Assembly: GCA_036386515.1 (NCBI GenBank)
Contig: DASVVO010000069.1
Coordinates: 45,226 to 109,225 of the forward strand
Direction of reading: 5' to 3'
From: JAIVJZ01 sp036386515
GTDB lineage: Bacteria > Acidobacteriota > Blastocatellia > Pyrinomonadales > Pyrinomonadaceae
DNA length: 64,000 nt
The translations under genes and the position numbers were made by a program. The number at the start of each line of letters is the position of its first letter. The first letter of the stretch is position 1. Below, one piece after another: positions 9,306 to 16,501 of the stretch. The notes below the pieces were generated by a model. It was given only the letters and a program-made list of their open reading frames with translations. It was not told where the DNA came from and ran no database searches.

Positions 9306-9559
9306 AGAATAGACCTTGATTAAACCTTCCGAGCTTTTAATAAAACTGACGAGTTTATTTGGATAAATACGTTTCGCCGCTTTGTGTAAAAACGTTTCGC
9401 CTCATTTTCCGGTTACAGAATTCTCGTCGCCTGACGAGGTTCAACGCATTTGGTGAATGAGATGTTTAAATTTACTCCCGCGCTTGCCGCGTCGGCGCGG
9501 GAAACTTAAGAATAAATGAATTACAGTAGTCGAAAATGTCACACGGGGAGAACGATTAT
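9306..9559. promoter_or_regulatory. Divergent promoter region with a 10-bp direct repeat
   Basis: This AT-richer stretch lies between the efflux operon (leftward) and the next gene (rightward). The 10-mer ACGTTTCGCC occurs at 9369-9378 and 9392-9401, 23 bases apart. Such spacing suits a regulator binding on nearly one face of the helix. Which regulator binds, if any, is unknown. Confidence 0.4.
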
Positions 9560-10318
9560 ATGTCTAACTGGCAGGAAGACCGAACCGGAAAGCTGCGCGA
9601 GTTTTTCCAGCTCGAAGCGGCGCGCGCGCTCGTCGCGCCGGATGCCGCGAAGTTCGAGTTGCGCCCGGAGATGGACGAGGGGCTGCGCCATTTCAACATC
9701 GAATGGCACGTTGTCCCGGCGGCCGAGGCCGTGCCGCTCGACGACGATTATCTCGCGCGCCTCTACCCTTCAGCCCCGCGCGATTTCTCGAAGACGCGCG
9801 AGCACGGCCACAACTATCGCCAACAACTCCTGAACGGCCACGCACGCCATCAGGGGCGCATCATCGGCGTCGAGACCACGACCAAACCGCGCTACCTGCC
9901 CGGCAACCGGCAGTTCTACGGCACCGCTTACGGCCACGATGCCACGGCCGACCCGTTCGTCGCCTACATGGGGCGCGCCGGGATGATGAACGGCATGCGC
10001 TACGCGCACAACTATCTCTCCCTGCGCACCTTCCTCAACGTCGTCAACGAAGACTGGCGCGCGCGTCGCCTGCTGCCGGCGGGCTATCGCGTCACGATCT
10101 GTCCGCCCGTCGTCTTCAACCTCGTCGGCACGATTTTTCATCCCGAATGGAGCGCGACCGAGACGCTCGAACTCGGCTTCTACCGCGATGAGCAGGGCAA
10201 CGCCACCTGCTTCGCCGTCGGCTCGAACGCCTCCGGCGACTTCTCTTATATCAACGAAGTCGAGGGCGAAGCCGAGTGGTCGCTGATGGGCTTCCGCCTC
10301 GCCCTCGTGCCCGATTGA
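9560..10318 (+). CDS. Conserved-looking hypothetical protein
   Basis: A soluble protein of 252 residues with no signal peptide or membrane segment; I do not recognise the family. It is rich in aromatic residues and His, with blocks such as 'THICPPV'-like 'YRVTICPPVVFNLVGTIFHP' and a Gly/Asp-rich tail. I chose the ATG at 9560 because GGGGAG lies about ten bases upstream; the earlier in-frame ATG at 9536 has no ribosome binding site. It stands alone, followed by a heptad-word hairpin. Strong codon bias like its neighbours argues that it is a real gene. Confidence 0.7.
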   Translation: MSNWQEDRTGKLREFFQLEAARALVAPDAAKFELRPEMDEGLRHFNIEWHVVPAAEAVPLDDDYLARLYPSAPRDFSKTREHGHNYRQQLLNGHARHQGRIIGVETTTKPRYLPGNRQFYGTAYGHDATADPFVAYMGRAGMMNGMRYAHNYLSLRTFLNVVNEDWRARRLLPAGYRVTICPPVVFNLVGTIFHPEWSATETLELGFYRDEQGNATCFAVGSNASGDFSYINEVEGEAEWSLMGFRLALVPD

Positions 10319-10320
10319 GA

Positions 10321-10406
10321 GTTTCAAGTTTCAGGTTTCAGGTTTCAAGTTAAAGACCGGAGAGCCGCATTCTTTAACTTGAAACCTGAAACCTGCAACC
10401 TGAAAC
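10321..10406. repeat. Heptad-word hairpin (hairpin 3, word GTTTCAG/A)
   Basis: Arms 10321-10356 and 10371-10406 match at 34 of 36 positions. The loop is only about 14 bases because pairing continues through AAGTTAAAGA / TCTTTAACTT. Confidence 0.95.
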
Positions 10407-10533
10407 TTACTTGTAACCGTCCGCCGGGAACGTTCGTCTTACATCTTGGTTGGCCGGATTGAGGCTTCATTCTCTCCTGTGTCCGATGCGGCTTCGGGAA
10501 ATTCACTTAAAACATCATTGGAGATAAGGACAG

Positions 10534-11124
10534 ATGCAACTAAATCGCACGAGGAAGATTATCGGCGGACTGGCGTTGGCCGGGACGATGGCGCTGTCGG
10601 GAATCGTCGGATTCGCGCAGCAGGGCACGACGCAGGGAACGCAGGGCGGCGATAAAGATCGCGGCGCGTGGGGTCGGGGCGAGCGCGGCGGCGGCCACAA
10701 AAAAGGCGGGCGCGGCATGCACGGCGGTGGTGGCGGCGGTTTCGCCGGTCGCTTCGCCGGAGAACTCAATTTGACGGACGCGCAGAAGGCGCAGATGGAT
10801 CAGATCACCGCGCGCTATCGCGAGACGGCGAAAGCCGGACGGCAGCAGCGGCAGGGACGCGGCGAACGCCGGGGCGGCTTCGACGCTTTCAACGGCGGCA
10901 CGTTCAACGAGGCCGAGGTGCGCGCGGCGGCGCAGGCGAGAGCCAATGCACAGGTCGAACGCGAAGTGGCGCACGCGCGCATGATGTCGGAACTGTACGC
11001 CGTGCTGACGGCCGAACAGAAAGCGCAACTTACCGCCCAACGCCAACAGCGCGAGCAGAAGCGGCAGGAACGGCGCACGCGCCGCAACGCCGACGGCGCA
11101 ATCGCCCCGGCGAGCAGAACCTAA
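10534..11124 (+). CDS. Exported Spy/CpxP-like LTXXQ-motif protein
   Basis: A 196-residue protein with a signal peptide (cleavage near GFAQQ), a Gly/Lys/Arg-rich segment with a run of glycines, and two LTXXQ-type motifs: 'LNLTDAQKAQMDQI' near residue 76 and 'VLTAEQKAQLTAQ' near 155. These motifs define the Spy/CpxP family of periplasmic ATP-independent chaperones and stress sensors. The intervening helix is long and highly charged. It heads a run of three small exported-protein genes on the same strand. The glycine-rich segment is not part of classical Spy. Confidence 0.8.
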   Translation: MQLNRTRKIIGGLALAGTMALSGIVGFAQQGTTQGTQGGDKDRGAWGRGERGGGHKKGGRGMHGGGGGGFAGRFAGELNLTDAQKAQMDQITARYRETAKAGRQQRQGRGERRGGFDAFNGGTFNEAEVRAAAQARANAQVEREVAHARMMSELYAVLTAEQKAQLTAQRQQREQKRQERRTRRNADGAIAPASRT

Positions 11125-11195
11125 CTTGAAACACAGGCGGGTCTCCCCACCCGTCGCCAAACTCTCCCCTTCAACATTTTCGATGGAGGGCAACA

Positions 11196-11555
11196 ATGAA
11201 AAATAAACTCAAAGTGAGCTTGATGGTGTGTGCGCTGCTGGTCGGCACGGCGTTGACGGCCGCGGCGCAGACAACTTACCGGACGCGCAACGGGCGCACG
11301 GTGACGGTCTATCCGAACAACCGCCGCGTCGTGCGCACGCAGAACGGCCGCACCATCGTGCGCGGAGCGAACGGCCGCACGATCGTCCGCCGCCAGAACG
11401 GCCGCAGCGTGGTCGTCCTGCCGAACGGCAGGCGCGTCGTGCGTAGTTCGCGCAGCCGCCAGTCGTACCCGCAAGTCAATCGCGCGCGCACTTACCGCAC
11501 GCGCGACGGCCGGGTCGTCACCGTCTTGCCGAACGGCCGGAGAATTTATCGTTAA
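11196..11555 (+). CDS. Exported nonapeptide-repeat protein
   Basis: A 119-residue protein with a signal peptide (cleavage after AAAQ). The mature part is almost entirely a nine-residue repeat of the form N-G-R-x-[VI]-V-x-x-x: six consecutive copies (for example NGRTVTVYP, NGRTIVRGA, NGRSVVVLP), a short linker, then two more at the C-terminus. Alternating polar and beta-branched residues suggest stacked beta-strands, perhaps a small solenoid or fibre. I recognise no family. A GGAGGG ribosome binding site precedes the ATG. It lies between the Spy-like and glycine-zipper genes. Very high Arg content should make it strongly basic. Confidence 0.7.
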   Translation: MKNKLKVSLMVCALLVGTALTAAAQTTYRTRNGRTVTVYPNNRRVVRTQNGRTIVRGANGRTIVRRQNGRSVVVLPNGRRVVRSSRSRQSYPQVNRARTYRTRDGRVVTVLPNGRRIYR

Positions 11556-11583
11556 GCGTTCAAGAGCAAGGAAGGGGTGAAGT

Positions 11584-11919
11584 ATGAACCGGATACTGGG
11601 CGCAGCAGTGATGTGCCTCGTCTTGCTCGCGGGGGCGGCCAGCCCCGCGTGGGCGCAAACCTACCGCCGCGAGAACCGGCGCGCCAACTACGCGCGGCGT
11701 TATGACGACAACAGGCGTTACAATGATCGCTCGGTTTGGGAGCGCAGCCGCGACAAGCTGACGGTGGCGGGCGGCGCGGGCGCGGGCGCAGCCGTCGGCG
11801 GGTTGGTCGGCGGGCAAAAGGGCGCGATCATCGGCGCGCTCGTCGGCGCGGGCGGCTCGGCGTTGTACACTTACAAGCTGCGCGACCGCGATAACCGGCG
11901 CAGCCGTTACCGCCGCTAA
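11584..11919 (+). CDS. Exported glycine-zipper protein
   Basis: A 111-residue protein: signal peptide (cleavage near AWAQ), an Arg/Asn/Tyr-rich segment (about residues 26-55), then a glycine zipper 'GGAGAGAAVGGLVGGQKGAI' of the kind that inserts in membranes or packs helices, and an Arg-rich tail. It resembles the glycine-zipper domain of small outer-membrane or YmgG-like proteins. AGGGGTGA-type Shine-Dalgarno bases precede the ATG. It shares signal peptide, basic character and orientation with its two upstream neighbours, suggesting a common envelope role. Function unknown. Confidence 0.75.
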   Translation: MNRILGAAVMCLVLLAGAASPAWAQTYRRENRRANYARRYDDNRRYNDRSVWERSRDKLTVAGGAGAGAAVGGLVGGQKGAIIGALVGAGGSALYTYKLRDRDNRRSRYRR

Positions 11920-11948
11920 GAACCACTGAGCATGTGCCGGTGCAAGAC

Positions 11949-11992
11949 GAAGGGGCAGCTCTCGGGCGAGGGGGCTGTCCCTTCATTTTTCA
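11949..11992 (+). terminator. Likely rho-independent terminator
   Basis: GAAGGGGCAGC pairs with GCTGTCCCTTC (one mismatch), followed by ATTTTTCATT, 30 bases after the glycine-zipper gene. Confidence 0.7.
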
Positions 11993-12054
11993 TTCAAGGC
12001 GCGCGCCGTTCCGGTTCTCCGCACCCGTGGGCGGTTGCGGGCGGTTGATACTTT

Positions 12055-12693
12055 ATGGACGAGCAGGCAGACAACTCCGACCTCGACGCCGCGCGCGAGT
12101 CGGCGGGACACGCGCCCGCCGCCGACGCGTCGGACGTGGCACTCGTCGCCGCTGCGGGCGCGGGCGACGCCGACGCGTTTGAGGAACTCTTCAACCGGCA
12201 TCGCCGCCGCGTCTCGCTCATCGCCGGCCGCTTCTTCCGCCAGCGCGAACAGATCGAGGAGATCGTGCAGGAGAGCTTTATGAAAGCCTACTTCGCGCTC
12301 CCGGACTTCGCCAACGGGCAGGAAAACTCTTTCGCCTCCTGGATCGCGCGCATCGCCTTCAACGCCTGCTACGACGAATTGCGACGGCAGAAGCGGCGAC
12401 CCGAGAGCGCGACCGGCGACATGTCGGAAGAAGAGTCGGCCTGGTTGAAAGCGCAACTGCGAGCCGAGGGGGCGGGCACTGACGTGGAGGCCACCGCCAT
12501 CGCGCGCGATCTGGCCGACAAGCTGCTCGCGCGACTCAGCCCCGAAGATCGCCTGCTGCTCGTCATGCTCGACGTGGAAGGAATGTCGGTCGCCGAGATC
12601 GGGGATGCGAACCGTTGGTCGATCTCGAAGGTCAAAGTTCGCGCGCACCGTGCGCGGGCGCACCTGCGGCGCGTGCTGGAGAGATTCGTGTAA
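12055..12693 (+). CDS. ECF-type RNA polymerase sigma factor
   Basis: A 212-residue sigma-70 family protein. Region 2 spans about residues 45-115 (FNRHRRRVSLIAGRFFRQR, 'EEIVQESFMKAYFAL' for core binding, 'SFASWIARIAFNACYDELRR' for -10 recognition). Region 4 spans about 150-205 ('LSPEDRLLLVMLDVEGMSVA' and 'WSISKVKVRAHRARAHLR', the -35-recognising helix-turn-helix). Regions 1.1 and 3 are missing, as usual for extracytoplasmic-function sigma factors. It is followed 83 bases later by a one-TM protein that is the likely anti-sigma factor, then by a Spy-like gene, fitting an envelope-stress circuit. The acidic N-terminal 40 residues are longer than typical. Confidence 0.92.
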   Translation: MDEQADNSDLDAARESAGHAPAADASDVALVAAAGAGDADAFEELFNRHRRRVSLIAGRFFRQREQIEEIVQESFMKAYFALPDFANGQENSFASWIARIAFNACYDELRRQKRRPESATGDMSEEESAWLKAQLRAEGAGTDVEATAIARDLADKLLARLSPEDRLLLVMLDVEGMSVAEIGDANRWSISKVKVRAHRARAHLRRVLERFV

Positions 12694-12775
12694 CCTGAAA
12701 GCGCGCGCGCGCGTTTTCAATAACGAAGCCGCCGGTGAGAGTCGGCGGCGGCAGAAGAGGGCGGGTACAACTACG

Positions 12776-13213
12776 ATGATCGGCAATCACAAAAAGGGCG
12801 AATCGGACGAGCGGCTGGAACGCTTCGGGCGAGCCGTGGTGCGCGCCTCGGCGGCGAACGAAGCGGAAGCGGAAGCGGCCGCCGCGTCGCCCTTCCTGTA
12901 CGCACGCCTGCGCACGCGCATCAAGACGGAAGAGGAACGGCGCGCGGGCGGCGAGACGTGGCTCACGCTCCTCGGCGTCGTCTGGCGTTCCGTGCCCGCG
13001 ATGGCGCTCGTCGCACTCTTCGCCTTCATCCTGTTCTGGACTTCGAGCCTCGGCACGACGACCGTCTCGCCCGGCGTCCTCAGCGACGAGGCGTTTATGG
13101 AGGCGGGCGACGGCGGCGTCGAGAACGTCGTGTTCGCCGAGCGGCGGCCGCTCTCCAGCGACGACGTGCTGGCGACCATTCTCCAGGCAGACGACCGCGA
13201 GGTTTCCCGATGA
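12776..13213 (+). CDS. Single-pass membrane protein, probable anti-sigma factor
   Basis: A 145-residue protein with a cytoplasmic N-terminal half (Glu/Arg/Ala-rich helix, FLYARLRTRIKTEEE), one transmembrane helix at about residues 77-98 (SVPAMALVALFAFILFW) and a short periplasmic tail. I started it at the ATG at 12776; the longer frame would overlap the sigma gene. Position after an ECF sigma factor and the topology fit an anti-sigma factor, but no zinc-finger (HxxxCxxC) motif is present, so the assignment rests on context. Its stop overlaps the next start (ATGA), so the two are translationally coupled. Confidence 0.65.
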   Translation: MIGNHKKGESDERLERFGRAVVRASAANEAEAEAAAASPFLYARLRTRIKTEEERRAGGETWLTLLGVVWRSVPAMALVALFAFILFWTSSLGTTTVSPGVLSDEAFMEAGDGGVENVVFAERRPLSSDDVLATILQADDREVSR

Positions 13214-13620
13214 ACACCCCACGGCGCGGCTCGACCCGGCTCAAAATCCTGCTCGTGCTCCTCGGCGTCTTCCTGCTCGGCGGCGTGACCGGCGCGTCGC
13301 TCGCCAGTCTCTATCGCCTGCGCGGCGGCCACGAAAATTCAGGGCGGCGCGGCGGGCGCGGCAGCCGGGAGGACAAAATTTTCGAGAGCATGCGTCGCGA
13401 CCTCAACCTGACCGAACAACAGGCCACCGAGATACGCGCCATCCTCGACCAGACGCGCAACGACTATCGCGCCCTGCGCGCAGAGGTGCGCCCGCGCTAC
13501 GACTCCGTGCGCCAGAACGCACGCACACGCATCCGCGCCCTGCTCACGCCCGAACAACAAAAACTCTTCGACGCCCGTGCCGCCGAACGCGACGCCCGCC
13601 GCGACGACGACGACAAATAG
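13210..13620 (+). CDS. Membrane-anchored Spy/CpxP-like periplasmic sensor
   Basis: 136 residues with an N-terminal signal anchor (KILLVLLGVFLLGGVTGASLASL), a Gly/Arg-rich linker, then a helical domain with 'DLNLTEQQATEIRAILDQTR' and 'LLTPEQQKLFDA', the paired LTXXQ-type motifs of the Spy/CpxP/heavy-metal-resistance family. It is the third gene of the ECF unit, overlapping the preceding stop by four bases. Such proteins sense envelope stress or unfolded protein and can tune an anti-sigma factor. A highly acidic tail (DARRDDDDK) ends the protein. Confidence 0.8.
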   Translation: MNTPRRGSTRLKILLVLLGVFLLGGVTGASLASLYRLRGGHENSGRRGGRGSREDKIFESMRRDLNLTEQQATEIRAILDQTRNDYRALRAEVRPRYDSVRQNARTRIRALLTPEQQKLFDARAAERDARRDDDDK

Positions 13621-13642
13621 AACGCGCGACCTTGAAGAACGA

Positions 13643-13722
13643 TTAACCGCACCCGCGACGTGCGCCCGAAGAAATCTCTGAGGATTTAACTTCGCGCCCG
13701 CGTCGCCGGTGCGGTTAATTTT
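13643..13722. terminator. Long inverted repeat between convergent genes
   Basis: 13643-13660 and 13701-13718 pair at 17 of 18 positions (TTAACCGCACC...), with a 40-base loop and a TTTTG tail. It lies 22 bases after the Spy-like gene and faces dprA, so it may serve both. Confidence 0.6.
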
Positions 13723-13824
13723 GTTCAGCCCCTTGAATCTTTATTCGAGGCGTTCCATCGTGTCCGCACGGCGCGGGGTTTCCGCACGGCGCGGGAAGGG
13801 ATCACGCTCGCATCCGGCCGTCCT

Positions 13825-14967
13825 TCACAGTTTTCTCACGAAGCACTTCCCCGGCAGTTGTCGAATCAACTCTCGCATCTCAAGGCCGAGCAGGACGCCG
13901 GTTAAATCCGAAACGGGTAGACGGCTCGCTCCGACGAGCGCGTCGATGTGGACGGGTTCATCCGCCGACAACAGGCCGAAGACCGCGCGCTCGCCGTCCG
14001 AGAGGTCTGACGGGAGGATGGGTTGTTGCGTCACCGTCGCCGCCGCGCCCGCTTTCTTCTTCTTCGCCGGTTCGGGCGGCAAGAGGCGCGCGGCGATCTC
14101 CGGCGGCAGTTCGGCTGCTATGTCCTGCCACTGTTGCACGAGTTTCGCGCCCGCGCCTTTGATCAGGTAGTTCGTGCCGAACGAGTTGCGCGAGGTGACG
14201 TTGCCGGGGACGGCGAACACCTCGCGGTTCTGTTCGATCGCCAGCCGCGCCGTGATGAGACTCCCGCTGTTTTCCGCCGCCTCCACCAGCACGACGCCCA
14301 AACTCAGCCCGCTGATGATCCGGTTGCGATACGGGAAGTTCTCCGGGATGGGCGGCGTCCCCAACGGAAACTGCGAGACGAGCGCGCCGCCCCGCGCCAG
14401 AATCTCCTCCGCCAACTTTTTATGGTCGCGCGGGTAAACCTCGTCGATGCCCGTGCCGAGCACGCCGACCGTGCGCCCGCCCCCTTCGAGCGCGCCCCTG
14501 TGCGCGGCGGCGTCGATGCCGCGCGCCAGCCCCGACACGATAGTCACGCCGCGCGTCGCCAGTTCGCGCGCCAGCATCAAGGCCACGTTCTGCCCGTAGG
14601 TCGAACACCGCCGCGAGCCGACGATCGCCACGCACGGCGCATCGAGACAGGCCGCCCATTCGCCGCGCACGTAGAGCGTGACGGGCGGGTCGGCGATCTC
14701 GCCGAGGAGCGCGGGGTAACTTCCGTCGTCCAGAATCAACACGTCCGCGCCGAGCGCGCGCACGCGTTCGAGTTCAAGCTCCGCCTCCGCATGCCGGTCG
14801 CGCAGCACGATGCTCTCCAACGCTTCCGGGCGCAAGCGCAGACGCTCCAACTCCGAGCGCAACGCCGCGAACACGCCCTCCGCCGAACCGAAGCGTTCCA
14901 GCAAGCGCGCCGCCGCGCGCGGCCCGACGCCCGGCGTCATGTTCAAAGCGATCCATTCTTTCATCAT
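13825..14967 (-). CDS. dprA: DNA-processing protein DprA/Smf
   Basis: About 380 residues from the ATG at 14967. The N-terminal helix-hairpin-helix region (LNMTPGVGPRAAARLLERFG) is followed by the Rossmann-like core with 'IVGSRRCSTYG', 'SGLARGIDAAAH', 'VLGTGIDEVYPRDHK', 'NFPYRNRIISGLS' and 'ENSGSLITARLAIEQNREVF', all diagnostic of DprA. A Lys/Ala linker and a C-terminal winged-helix domain (about residues 310-380) follow. DprA loads RecA on incoming single-stranded DNA during natural transformation. The longer frame to 15024 adds residues with no family support. The C-terminal domain and linker are complete. Confidence 0.95.
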   Translation of the reverse strand: MMKEWIALNMTPGVGPRAAARLLERFGSAEGVFAALRSELERLRLRPEALESIVLRDRHAEAELELERVRALGADVLILDDGSYPALLGEIADPPVTLYVRGEWAACLDAPCVAIVGSRRCSTYGQNVALMLARELATRGVTIVSGLARGIDAAAHRGALEGGGRTVGVLGTGIDEVYPRDHKKLAEEILARGGALVSQFPLGTPPIPENFPYRNRIISGLSLGVVLVEAAENSGSLITARLAIEQNREVFAVPGNVTSRNSFGTNYLIKGAGAKLVQQWQDIAAELPPEIAARLLPPEPAKKKKAGAAATVTQQPILPSDLSDGERAVFGLLSADEPVHIDALVGASRLPVSDLTGVLLGLEMRELIRQLPGKCFVRKL

Positions 14968-15024
14968 TGGCTCATGTCGGAATGCGAGGTTCGGAACACG
15001 CATTGAAAAGCGACCCGCATTCAA

Positions 15025-15382
15025 TCCGCATTCCCGTGATTGTGAGCATCAACGCGCCACGCCTGGCGTCGTATCTGGGCGGGAGCATACTTCTAAAGAT
15101 GGATGTTTTACAACTGTCGTGGCGGGTCTTCTCAGAGAGTTGGAATCACAAGTTGGCGGGAAGTCCTAAGTGGAAGCTTGCGGTGACGGGCGAGACTCAC
15201 ATGCCTGAGTTTTGCACTCGCCTCGATGCCCTCGCCGTTCCCGTCACCGCTCAGAGACTAGGAGACGGCCGAACTTATTTTACCCTTCCGCGAGTTAGCG
15301 CAACATCTCACTCTCAAGGGTCGGGTTCAACTTCCGCTTATGTTTCTTGCGACCCTCACCGGACGCCTGCACGCGGCGTTGG
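15025..15382. other. Intergenic stretch containing one copy of a dispersed repeat
   Basis: No gene is supported here. The stretch carries the two-unit repeat at 15141-15190, described separately, and otherwise looks like non-coding sequence between dprA and the DUF4384 gene. Confidence 0.5.
15141..15190 (+). repeat. Dispersed TGGAAGC...GGCGG repeat, copy A
   Basis: Two units, TGGAATCACAAGTTGGCGGG (15141-15160) and TGGAAGCTTGCGGTGACGGG (15171-15190), 30 bases apart. The same arrangement with the same 30-base spacing occurs at 27318-27366, and a related set at 31201-31273. Confidence 0.75.
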
Positions 15383-16402
15383 CTAGCGTCGCATCCGAAG
15401 CGTGACGTTGACGAGCAAAGGATTGCCGGGGAGCGGCGCGAGGCGATAAATGGTTTGCGGTGTCGGTTCGTCAATCGTCAGTTGCCGCGCCCGGCTGGCT
15501 CCCGCCTCCTTCTCCGCTTCCGTGTACCGCGCGCCCGCGCCGCCTTCCAACTCGTACCGCTCGGAAGGCGCGCTCCATTGACTGAGCCACGCCGCGAGTT
15601 GATTCTTAGCGAAACGCACGGGTCGTCGTTCGAGCGGCACGCCGGGCAGCGGTTCGCTCGTGACGATCAGCGTGAGAAGTTCGCCGGTCTGCGTCTCCCG
15701 GCTGCGGCGCAAAGTGAAATATGGCGTCGGGTCTGTTTGCGACGGCACTTCGATCACCACTCCGGCGCGCACCCGGTTGTCGCCCTGGCTGGTGATGGCG
15801 AGCGGGAAAATCAGGTACGGATCGCCGAGCGTGCCGTCGGCGTATAGCTCGCGGTCGAAGATGTACAGGTAGCCGCTGCGGGGCGTTTGCACGCTCAGGC
15901 GCACGCGGTCGCCCTCCGCCAGCGGGCTTTCCGCGGCGACGCGCTCCGGCACCCATTGCACATCCGGCGCGCTGATGTCGAGCAGCCGCGCGCCGGGTTC
16001 CGTCGCCCCCGCGCGCCGCAAACGCCACACCGTGACCCCGATTTCCGCATCCCCGACCGCAACCAATCCGGCCACGGCCGCGGGCGTCTTTAATGTCCCC
16101 GCTTTACTTTTGTTGTTTTGCGGCTTGCGTCTCCCCGCCGTCTCCGGGCGCGGCGTGGTCTTGCGGAGCGGCGGCGTGACGCGCTGGTAAGTGCGGCGAG
16201 CGGCTGCCGCCCGCTTAACCTTCGCCGCAGGACGCCGCGTGTTCACCGTGAACGCGGTGTCGCCGATTGAACGCGAGTCTTGCTCCGCGTCCGCCGCCAT
16301 CGTCGGCTTCTGCGCGGAGGCGACGACGGCGGACGCGGCGATCAAAGCCACCGCCACGAGAACCATGTTCAGGGAGAAACGGTGAGGTTTGTTTTTCGAC
16401 AT
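15383..16402 (-). CDS. Exported DUF4384-domain protein
   Basis: 339 residues with a signal peptide (VLVAVALIAASAVVASAQK), a basic Pro/Thr/Lys-rich linker (about residues 45-105) and a C-terminal domain of the DUF4384 type: 'EGDRVRLSVQTPRSGYLYIF', 'DRELYADGTLGDPYLIFP' and 'LLTLIVTSEPLP'. DUF4384 domains occur in bacterial signalling proteins, often with kinases and caspase-like proteins. AAAGGAGA lies nine bases before the ATG. It is downstream of the caspase-WG gene on the same strand, and a related domain sits at the end of the kinase-cyclase protein nearby. Function unknown. Confidence 0.8.
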   Translation of the reverse strand: MSKNKPHRFSLNMVLVAVALIAASAVVASAQKPTMAADAEQDSRSIGDTAFTVNTRRPAAKVKRAAAARRTYQRVTPPLRKTTPRPETAGRRKPQNNKSKAGTLKTPAAVAGLVAVGDAEIGVTVWRLRRAGATEPGARLLDISAPDVQWVPERVAAESPLAEGDRVRLSVQTPRSGYLYIFDRELYADGTLGDPYLIFPLAITSQGDNRVRAGVVIEVPSQTDPTPYFTLRRSRETQTGELLTLIVTSEPLPGVPLERRPVRFAKNQLAAWLSQWSAPSERYELEGGAGARYTEAEKEAGASRARQLTIDEPTPQTIYRLAPLPGNPLLVNVTLRMRR

Positions 16403-16501
16403 CGACGCGGTCTCCTTTAAGGTCGGCTGACTGTGGCTTGGTTGAACAAAGTACCTGCGATTCGTCGCCGTGAGGCGCTACGACTACGGGCGCGCCACCA
16501 T

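Noticed and set aside
14403..14422. A further copy of the dispersed repeat inside dprA
   Set aside because: Only a short stretch (CCGCCAACTT) matches and it lies in a conserved coding segment.
14967..15386. Plus-strand frame of 139 codons right of dprA
   Set aside because: No ribosome binding site, no domain, and it overlaps the repeat copy A; composition is not coding-like.
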